A stretch of DNA of 64,000 bases from Oopsacas minuta. Lineage: Eukaryota; Porifera; Hexactinellida; Lyssacinosida; Leucopsacidae. The translations under genes and the position numbers were made by a program. Location of the stretch: contig JAKMXF010000066.1 of the NCBI GenBank assembly GCA_024704765.1, positions 1,237,883 through 1,301,882 on the forward strand. The letters run 5' to 3'. This document shows positions 52,648 to 62,500 of the stretch, one piece after another. The notes beneath the pieces are model-generated. The model did not search any database and had not been told where the DNA came from. It saw only the letters and a program-made list of their open reading frames with translations. The stretch's first letter is position 1; the number at the start of each line of letters is the position of its first letter.

Positions 52648-53377
52648 ATTTTATAATTGTAAATACTGATCAGGAAATTATACACAGAAACCCCACACAC
52701 ACTCATTTCACGTTAAAACAGAAAAATAATACATTTATTTCAAAATAATTTTATCATCAGAAGGAGGACTTTTATTTAGTAGCTCATTGTTAGGACTTAC
52801 ATCACTATTGATTTGTTTAATTAAAGTTACACTTGAACATTTACTTATAGCATTGATCTACATACTTTAATTCACGCTGGAGTGGATGGAAGGAAATAGC
52901 ATAATCTTTGACTCTATATTATGTATGTCAGCTTATGGACCTCGCTAGATCGGCTGTCACAACGCTAGTTGTAATTGGTGGTAGTGATGTGGCCATTAGT
53001 TTAGCGATTATTTGTGGGGCACACTGGTACACAGATGTGTATTTGCATGTAATTTTACTAATATTAGTCGGACTTACTCAAAATATATGAGGCCAAGCCA
53101 TCAGGTACTATACCGATGGATGATGGATGTCGCCATCACTACATAGTTCCGGCCCACTATAGGCTTCATTAGGAGGACGCTTTAGTCCTAAACCCTTGTC
53201 GCCATCTGTGATAGTTGTGCAGTGTGTACCATTTCGCTTTCTACCTTACAGAGGCCTGTCATTTCCATTGTCTCTCATACCATTTACTCAGTATTTGAAC
53301 ATTTCCTTGTTGTATGAAGGTGTGATAATTATCACATATCTAAGTTGATCAGTATTAATTCTGAATAAGGTTGAGTT

Positions 53378-53436
53378 GATTGTGTATTCTTTTTGTGCAA
53401 TCTGAAGTTGTAATTGCATAAAAAGAATACACAGTC
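53378..53436 (+). ncRNA. 24-bp hairpin with G-U wobbles, candidate microRNA precursor
   Basis: Arms 53378-53401 (starting GATTGTGTATTCTTTTT) and 53413-53436 (starting ATTGCATAAAAAGAATAC) pair along all 24 positions if transcribed from the plus strand, with two G-U wobbles and an 11-nt loop. From the minus strand those two positions would be A-C mismatches, so the pairing is better preserved on plus-strand RNA. Size and loop match the hairpin at 35415-35475. Confidence 0.4.
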
Positions 53437-54032
53437 TACTCTTCTTTTCAGAGCAGCAGTTAAACTCAACACAATTTCAGAAATCAATCAGTTCTCGCAA
53501 TTTACATATCTACTTAGAACAAACTAATTTAAAATACCAGAATAAATTCTAATGAATTTAATACTGATTCTCCTTCAGTAAAACAAACACAAACTGCTTG
53601 CTTGCTAGTAGCTGTTACACTTGTAACATCTGTGAACTGTGATATTGTACTGCGTTAACTAGGACACAATGCTTCCAACTTGTAGCAAGATTCTTGGCGC
53701 TAAATTAATAATCACCCACTACAATTGAAACTTACAGGAATTTCAATAATTTGTCTCCTAACGTATATACTGGATGTATACCTTCATAATGAATTATAGA
53801 TTTATCTGTTGTTATTCTACAGATTAGATTAGTATATATCAACTGAGATAATATATTTATGTGTTGTTCTGATTCCTATTGTTGCTAATATATTGCGTAC
53901 TCCTTACAAGATGTCTGGGCGATTAGCACTTGTCTTCTTGTCTTTGTGTTCATGCAAGGGCCTAGGAAGACTAAGAAAATTGTTATCTATTGTTAACATG
54001 ATAATGAAAGCGGGGGGAGTCTGTGGCTGTTC

Positions 54033-54238
54033 CAGGGGCGAATCTGGGGGTTGTGAGATTGTAACTAGTGTTTGCAATCCAATTTCTTTCGGGATCGGAT
54101 CAATCCCGAATTCTGGGATTGCAACACTAATTGTAAATTCCTATAACCAAAGCAGTTATAGGATATTTGGGAACCTAGAGTAAAGTACGTCAGCTATCCG
54201 CTCTACAACTCCCTTTCAGAATTCTAGATCCGCCCTTG
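54033..54238. mobile_element. Possible hAT-like element
   Basis: The left end CAGGGGCGAATCTGGGGG and the right end, inverted as CAAGGGCGGATCTAGA, resemble hAT-type terminal repeats. The flanking 8 bases are only weakly similar, so the boundaries are uncertain. Confidence 0.35.
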
Positions 54239-54247
54239 GGTTTCCTT

Positions 54248-54309
54248 CAGATGCGTAGCCAGGGTGCGACACATGTCGCATACTTTGAGCGGCCCTAGCT
54301 ACGCCTCTG
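54248..54309. mobile_element. 62-bp hAT-like MITE with perfect 8-bp target duplication
   Basis: Left CAGATGCGTAGCCAGGG and right CCCTAGCTACGCCTCTG are inverted repeats with a few mismatches. The flanking octamer GTTTCCTT occurs directly on both sides (54240-54247 and 54310-54317). The length of the duplication is diagnostic of hAT-type insertion. Confidence 0.75.
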
Positions 54310-55595
54310 GTTTCCTTACCCCTCCAACGGCCTTATGTGAGTGCTCTCAACTCTCACGATACTCTTACAAAATGTTATCGTGGGGTATAGTTCCTCATTT
54401 GATAATTGTAGACTATGAATATGGATAATAGAGAATATTAGTCTTTCTTAGTTGAAGTTTATTTAGTATACAAATTCAATATTTCTGCAAAATATGTTCT
54501 CAACGCTTTCTGGAAAATCGTTTCCTGTCAACTTATCTTTGTTCTGGCACTTATTGCATATTTATGAATCATAAATTATTTTTATCGATATATCTTGCAA
54601 TACATTCCATTTAGAACAGTTTTACCTATACGTATACATTGTATCACCTAATTCTATGTAATGCTCGCATAATTTCAATTTCGTCAATACCAAAATCAGC
54701 ATATTAGCAAGGAAAAAAGAAGAATTCCACTCTAAGTAAATATTAAAATTATGTAAAATACTGCCTCAATAAATATGTTTTTTTTAACGTAGTAACAAGA
54801 TCAATCTTTGTCATAGAATTACCCCTGATAAGCAGCTGAACCATCTATATTTAGGTTTAATCAATTAAATGCCGATATATTAATCAGTGATTGTTTGAGT
54901 AAAATATTAATCAATTTCCTCACATTTAGGTTTCCTATACAATTAATTAAGTGTGAATTAATTAAGTCAGTCAATTTCAATGCTTTTCATTGTTAACGTT
55001 TTGATATGCCATCGTATTTCTATGAATAAATTTATGTATTATTACTTATCTAAGTTTGAAGCATGTAGAGCTAATTATATGGACAATTGTGATAAGAAAT
55101 AACATTTAAAAATAGTGAAATAACTGAGGATTAACATACTCATTTATTGTAGGAAAGATACCAAATGAAGCGATCAGAGTATTTTTAGGAACTTTTCTAA
55201 TGTAATATAATCGAATTATTAATTTCTAGTAGCCTTGTTGATAAACAGGTAGTGCGAGTCAGGGGCCAACTCCAACCGATTACTTTGTCCCATTTGACTT
55301 GAATATATGATTATTCACCAAATTTCTGACCAATTGAAATATGCTTGTTAGGGCCTTGCTTATAATAATTATACTTAAACATAAAGCACTCGAAATCTGC
55401 ACAAGAGGCATCTTTCATGTCAATCACTCCCAAGATTATACGAGCGTACGGACATGCACTTTTTGTTTTAAAAAGAGGGACGAGTGAGTTGACTGCCTCC
55501 CTCGGAATGTACTCTATTTAGATATTTTTTCATAACCGATATATCAGTGTCAAACCTTGATTATTCTATACACAATAACGTTCATAGATTGTATA

Positions 55596-57090
55596 ATGGC
55601 AGAGAAGTTAGTTGACTCAGAAGGCAGAGATGACTTGCTCTACGTAAGGACAGAGGATGGTAGCTACAGAGGATGGAGGGCTGAATTATTGGTTGGAAAC
55701 TTATCTAACAAAGTAGAAGAACAATTATTGCTATGTAACAGCTGTAAAGGATTGTTGAGGGAAGCTTGTATTTGTGAAGGAGAATTTAGATGTAGGATCT
55801 GCATTCCTGAGGGTGTATCATGGCAACCTGTAAATATGAATCGTGCAATTGTTAATGATAAAATGGTAGTTTATTTGTTGTTGTTTACAAGTGTTTATTT
55901 GTATTTACAGATGAGTTATGTATTTGTAGATTTGTTGTCCCCTGAAGAAGAGAGGGTGTAAATGGAGTGACACAGTGAGTACAGCAATACACCACTTGGG
56001 AGAATGTGAGTTCTTTCCTATACTGTGCCCTCTGGGGTGTGTCTGTCTTAAAGGAGAGAGGAAAGGGAAAGTTATGAAACTAGAGAAGAGACGGATTCCA
56101 GAACACCAGAGAGACTCGTGTCCCTTGAGAGAACTCGTGTGTGAATTCTGTGTGAGTAATGTGAAGGCCTGTCAGATGAATCCTCATTTAGAGAACTGTG
56201 AGCACTTTCCAGTTCCTTGTCCTAATGGATGCGTGATAGAAGAAGAGGAAGGGACCAAACGAGTGAAGAGGAGAGATGTTCCTGTCCATCTAGCTGATGA
56301 GTGTCCTCTACAGAAAGTACAGTGTACATATTGGGACCACGGATGTAGAGAAGAGATGGAGAGGAGAGAGATGGATCTTCATGAAAAAGAATTCATGCAT
56401 ATTCACTTCAGGTCAGCCATGACTGAAATGAAATAGAAGGAAATTGAAACATCTAAAGATTGTAAACTATTGCAAGACCTACTGGATACGGCAACTGAGA
56501 AGATTATATTATTGGAAAACGAAAATCAAAGTAAGACAAAACAGCTATCAGAAGTCAAATCCAGAGTAACAAATTTGGAAAATCGTATTTTTGAGAAAGA
56601 TTCAAGAATTGAAGAATTATCCGTGGCACTTTCAACACAACTTTCTACAGGAAAATTGGCATGGAAGATTAATGGTGTTAAACAGAAAATACAGAACAAA
56701 GAGTCTACTCACAGTGATCCATTCTATGCAGGTTTATATAAATGCCTGGGGAAAATTGTATGGAATTATGATAATACAGGTAAAGTAGGTGTATTCATTT
56801 GTATAATGAAAGGAGAATATGATAATAAACTACACTGGCCTATCAAATACAAATATACGTTTGTTCTACTCGATCAGTTTAACAGTAATGATAATTTGAT
56901 TTACTCTGGTCAAATAACTAAGGAATGTTTGGTGAAATGTCCTGAATCCTTTATGAGACCTACTGACCTGACCAATCTAGGTTATGGAAAATTTGCATTC
57001 ATTTCAATCACTGAAATATTAGAAGATAAATATCGTAAAGAAGACAGCATAACTCTTCAAATTACAGTAGAATTGTTACCATTATTATAA
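55596..57090 (+). CDS. TRAF-family protein interrupted by an in-frame TAG
   Basis: Exon 1 is 55596-55865 and exon 2 is 55930-57090, separated by a 64-nt intron (GTAGTTT...TTTGTAG); without splicing the zinc-finger frame is lost. The order is a degenerate RING (C-N-S-C...C-R-I-C, about 47-69), TRAF-type zinc fingers with C-P-L-K-K-R-G-C-K-W after the junction, then C-P-L-G-C, C-P-N-G-C and the C-T-Y-W-D-H-G-C module, a coiled coil, and a C-terminal MATH domain (G-V-F-I-C-I-M-K-G-E-Y-D-N...L-H-W-P). Total would be 476 codons, but codon 259 is TAG (56434-56436), before the coiled coil; the frame on both sides is otherwise intact. TRAFs are trimeric adaptors or E3 ligases for TNF- and Toll-type receptors. 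The TAG could be a recent null allele, a sequencing error (CAG to TAG), or readthrough. Which TRAF subtype it is cannot be told by eye. Confidence 0.8.
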
Positions 57091-58584
57091 CATTATTAGT
57101 ATTATATTTACTATTTACTCAGAACATATTTACCAGAACCTTAGTGTAATCTAAGTTTACACCCATATGTGTGTCAATTTATAAGAGCCAATATTCAATA
57201 TAGTCTTTATGAGTCAGTTTTAACTGTTCCAATGGGACGTAGGGTGGTAAGAAATTTCTTAAGGTAGATATGAAAGTATGCGTACATAATACTAATACAA
57301 TATCTTATAACAGAGATACATTGGCTAATACTAGCCTATAAGCTAGTTAAATAAGATCTTACTGATGAAATATATCATCACAAGAGTTACAAGAATAGAA
57401 GAAAACTCATAAATGATTGAATTCCTAGGTTATGATAACATGGATATATGCTGCAGCCAATCTACCTTATGGTCAAGCAATAATCATAAGGTGGATTATG
57501 TAAATACGAACAGTGTCACTTAATCCAACTGTCCCCTTTAATACCTTTAGAATCTGATTCACTAGATTACCACAGTACAGTAGAAACCAGTACAGTGGGA
57601 TATTGTCATCCATGGTCACTACTATAACCCTGGAACACGCCAACTTTATCATGAGAAATTTCGATGTTTTTACAGCAACATCCGTCATACTCAATAATTA
57701 TCCAAATTAACATACTCAACAGTATAGATCAAAAAATCAAAATAATAATATAAATAATATGACACTAATAATTGGAGGCACTACAATGTTAAATATAACA
57801 TAATACATATAGTATGTCAAATTCACAGTGAGTAATTATCCAAATCTTGCATAACAATTATAGCATAATTCTAGAATAATTCTAGAATTATAGTTGTAAT
57901 TACAGCAATAATTCTGGCATAATGCGAATTAATTTTCTGGGAAAATTCTAGCATAACTTTTACGTAGTTTAAACAATCGTCAACCTGGCAACACTGATAT
58001 TCCATTAACATCATTTATGTAATAGACATAGCAATATCAATATTCGAATAAAATTACGCTTTGGATCCAATACGTATATCTTACAGATTTATTGTGTGAT
58101 ACATTTAAATAACTTTTAATAACGAAAATATCTTAGTTGTTAAATCCATGGTTGGTTGTATCACACGAATATATTTCCATTTTCCAGATGATAAAATTGT
58201 ATGCTAAACATCATCAAATCACACAAATGAAGCTGTATACTGTATACTGTATTCTAATGTTACATATACACTTAGTCAAGGAAATCTATCAGTGTTCAGT
58301 AATATCAACAAAAGAGATGGTTCAAAAACGCAATGAGAAAACCGAGATTGTAATGAGATTTGGAGAAATTCTCTTTATTGCAGATCTTATCAAAGGCATA
58401 CGACCTGGTCAATATTTCTAACCCGGGGCAAACCTGTGGTAAAATATTATTTTTAATTTTATATTAGACAGTGATGATCCACCCCGGGACTAGGATCTTC
58501 AAATCCGGGCCAAATTCCCATTTTGCCTCCCATAGAATAACCTAGTTTAGTAAATCTATACAAAATAAATAACCTAACGACAAC
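57091..58584. other. Intergenic region between TRAF gene and AKR remnant
   Basis: 1.5 kb of AT-rich DNA with tandem-like AATTCTAG and AATTATAG words near 57870-57960. A 94-codon frame at 58137-58421 has no ATG-supported start or recognisable family. I see no RNA gene. Confidence 0.4.
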
Positions 58585-58860
58585 ATGGAAGAAAAGGAAT
58601 TTACATCAAAACAGACATGTCCTACGCTACAATTAAATAATGGACTGCCCATTCCTCAGATAGAATTAGGAACCTATAATATTGATAATTAATCTGTAGC
58701 AGATGTAGTTATGAATGGAAATAAAATTGGTAAAAGGCTAAGAGAAATATAGCTGAAAGATCGTATTATTCTAATCAATATAAGTAGAATATTGTATGGA
58801 GATATTTAGCGAGATTTACTTGCAGGATGTAGCATGTTAATGATAATCTGGCCTAAAATA
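58585..58860 (+). pseudogene. Aldo-keto reductase remnant
   Basis: ATG at 58585 opens a frame with L-N-N-G-L-P-I-P-Q-I-E-L-G-T-Y, the N-terminal beta hairpin and first strand of aldo-keto reductases. A stop codon follows after I-D-N. The same frame continues with a V-A-D-V-V helix, N-G-N-K-I-G-K-R-L-R-E (the family's G-N-E-x-x-I-G-K-A-L), a second stop, then I-I-L-I-x-x-I-S (family I-F-I-T-T-K-x) and a third stop before R-D-L-L-A-G-C. About 20 residues that should hold the catalytic Asp and Tyr between the first helix and the G-N motif are missing. I read it as a decayed copy. No parent gene is in the window. Confidence 0.6.
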
Positions 58861-59577
58861 CATACAAAATGTATTTATCACGTTTCGGCCGACATGACAC
58901 TCAACAAATGTCACAAAAAATGGGACTGGTTTCTTTGATAATACTACCAAGTCAGACTCAAAACATTGGTTAAGCACATCAATTTCCATATAAGGAGTAT
59001 AAATACGTAACTACAAATATCTTCAAATATGTAAATGAATTGATAGTCTTATTTGTAAATTAGTCTGGAAATTTTGTATTCCCTGTACCACTTTAGTATA
59101 GACAAATGACAGATCGGCCTATAGACAACGATTGATAGTTATTAATATGGAAGTAAAGGTTCTGGTATAATATATGTAACTAGATATTCAAATCGTATAA
59201 TACCAAACTGTATTTCAAGAAGTCTATATGCTTAATTAATATGTTAATCTAAAATACAAATTTGCTTTCATTGTGATTTACAATTTTAATACATATTAAG
59301 ATAAGTGCAATATTGCTTTTTGACTGTTTTCAATCCAAATTTCTTATTACACAACCAATTAACTGTTGGGTCTTTCAACCGATATGTAACGCCATATTAC
59401 TGACGATCTGACATATTTTCCTGTTGCATGCATTTAGACAATTTTAACCTTTTTGAAGCACAAACGATTGGTCAAAATTATCACTATGATAATCTCGTCC
59501 ATTTGAGAGCGTTACTTAAGGTTGAATGACACTTTTACTATGAATTTTCAAATAATTAATATAATTTTAGCTTTGCA
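58861..59577. other. Spacer upstream of the RNF213-like gene
   Basis: About 0.7 kb with no ORF. It must hold the promoter or 5' UTR of the RNF213-like gene; TATAATTTTAG ending at 59570 could be an acceptor seven bases before its ATG. Confidence 0.4.
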
Positions 59578-62500
59578 ATGGATTGCAGTCCAATTCAGTC
59601 AAAGAAGCTTATTAAGAGATGTGTCTCTAGTCATTGTAAATTTAATGATAATTTCCCTAATGGAGCCCCCAATTCATTTAAAGTGTGCCCAATGTGTGGA
59701 GAAAACCTACAGTTTGAAGATGCCGTATCAATTCCAATTTCCAAACCACAATGCGAAATTATATCGAAACCCAAGGAATCCTTGGAAGAAACAAATTCTC
59801 TTTCGTTTCAATCTTCTAGTCTCAAGATAATGTTCAAAACAATCATGTTTCTAGAACATTATAAGTCTATCAATGGTAATCTAACGCTGAGGTTTAATGG
59901 GGTTTCATTTGGTAATTTAAAGGAGGACACCACATGCATGAAACTAACTGAGAGAATCAAATATGGAGAGAGAGATTACATTTTCCTGGAGGGTTGTGTA
60001 ATTATACCTCAAGAAAACATAAGATTTCATTCAAGAAGCTCCTTTGAGATTTCTTACAAATACTTTCTAAACGGTAAAGAAGAAAATCTAGGGCAAGGAG
60101 ATAAATATAACCGCTGCCTCTATATTAGATGGGGAAACTTACAAGATAACATAATTGATAAATACGACACCATGGTATTGCCAAATGAAATAGGAATGTT
60201 AAGTGATATAAAATTAGGGAAAAATTCATTCCACTTATTTGCTAACCATACATATATTAAAGAAAAATTTACCTTTGAAGAACAAGTTTTAACTCTCCAA
60301 ACTATATCACAAGGTATCTTCTCTTCATATTTGGGAGTTAAGGACGACTTCGTTAACCCTGAGGTTGAGTCTGTTACACGATGGATAGTTAGTGAGATAA
60401 AGATAGACAAGTCCTCCGAAAATTTACTAAGATTTTTGATATTTTCATTGCTTTTGGTACGCAAGAGAAAACCTGAAGAAGAATACAAGAAACTTTTGGA
60501 AAAAGTATTAAATACATTCACTTTGCATGATATAGCATATCTAATTGCCAAGAAAATTTTCTTCTTTGAAAACTTTCAAAATAGTGAAAAGACAATTCAA
60601 AATTTGCAAGAATGTTTTGATAATATTATTTTTACAGGCTCTCCTAATGTCTCAAGCAAACACTTAATAACGTTTCTACCATTATACCATTGTATGTTTA
60701 AATTTTCAAATCGATTTGTAATATTCCATAAGCAGCAAGAAATACTCGCTAATGAATACTGGGGCTTCCCAGCCAATATCGATACTAAATGTTGTTACAA
60801 TTTTCAGGATGTGAACTATTGTGAATCGGCTCTAAAAATATTGAGGGATTATGATCCAATTCTACCCTACAGTATTGTATTGATCACAATAAGTAATGAA
60901 AACTTTCAACAATTTTCCTCAAATATTATCAACTATCAGTATTTATTACCAGTTCTTGTATATAGAATAAAATCCTGGCCGAGTGACTATACACCAATGC
61001 AATTGAGGTGTCAGATATACTCATATATGATTTCCAAACTCCATGAAAATCAACAATTTATCACTGAATCAGACCTCTATCTAATGTGTGAATCAATTTT
61101 CTATCTATGGGAATTAGACGATAAATTCATCGATACGGATATTGTATTTTTACACCTAACATTAACAGTAAAAATATTACAAATGCTGGAAGAAATTCAG
61201 CAGAATATTTTATCAACTAACGATTCTGAGTCATTTTTCGTCAATACAAAACATTTCAAATCTTCCTCAGAATTAATTTTGATTCTCATTCAAAAACTTG
61301 ATTCATTTCTCAATATTCGAGATACAATAAATTTTGAGATAATTATCCAACGAATAAATGTATGGGATTCATTGTTTTCACTTGAATTTCCAAACACTTA
61401 TAATTGGCAGCAAGTAGTAGAAAAGCAATTCTTACTGGCAATTCAGGATTTGAGTGATACTATTCAGCTAAAAGTTTTCGTATATTTATCAACAAACCAT
61501 AAGTTCGGAACAAAAATACATTCTTGCTTTAAATTTCGCATCATAGATTTACTAAGTCAGAAACAAGACCACGCCTCACTGGAAATCATTTTGTCAAATC
61601 TTCTACATCTACCTATAACTGCAGAACTGCTCGAAATCCTAAATGTCATTTACAAACAACAAAAAGATACTTTTGAGGAGAATCCAACGTCTCACATTCT
61701 CTCTTGGACACCATGGCAAATACTCTTTAAATTCTCGTTACACGGGATTGAATATAATAGCTATGGAATAACTCAACAAGTGAGACATGCTGAAGATGAG
61801 TTCGTAATTATTCTCCAGTCTCTAAAGCAGTCAAACATTCAAATGAAGAATCTGAGACATCTTAACGAAGGTAGGGAGAGGTTTTTATCTATATTTGACA
61901 CACTCACTTCTAGAAATATAATTCGTCAAGCAGAATTCGATCGAGCTAGTATTGAAGATGTCATTCAAGTTTCTAAGGAAAAATTATACTTTTTTGACGA
62001 GCAAACTGAATTAATCCTCAATTTCATTTGTATCCTCAATTTCTCTACTCACCTCTTAGAGTCACAAGAATTAAAAGATTTCTTGAAAATAGATTTTGAG
62101 GCGCAGCCACTAAACGAAATCTGCAATGGAAATTTGCCCGTTGATTATCGCATTCTCCCAAATTCAATCCTAGCGACTAATCTAAATTTGCCTCATATTC
62201 AAAGAATGCTAAACGCGTCTTTTCATTTGAGAAAATCTAATGTATTTTTGAATATTTTTAAAAGAATAGTATTGCGCAAATACAATTTTAGTCAAGCTAA
62301 GATCCTTGATATTCAGGAAGTTTACGACGAAATTTGGTACCCTGCATACCTGAAATGTGAAGTTATAGTGACAGCTTTGCATAATCGCAAAATTCGTTTA
62401 GTGAATGTTGAAAAACATTTCAGCATTTTTCGAGAAGCTAAAGATAAGATCAAGCATGAAATTTCCTGTCTATCCTCTGCAATTAGTATAATGAAATTGA

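Larger units (their letters stand above)
52648..55595. other. Intergenic region between FAT-domain and TRAF genes
   Basis: No supported protein gene in almost 3 kb. Contents are the hairpin at 53378-53436, two small hAT-like elements near 54033-54310, and AT-rich sequence. Frames of 60 and 96 codons (52908-53090, 53893-54183) lack recognisable domains; the second runs into a transposon-like segment. Confidence 0.45.

Noticed and set aside
53893-54183. 96-codon frame
   Set aside because: Its second half lies in a hAT-like element with inverted repeats, and no protein family is evident.
58137-58421. 94-codon frame before the AKR remnant
   Set aside because: The nominal start is a TTG, and the peptide shows no AKR or other recognised motif.
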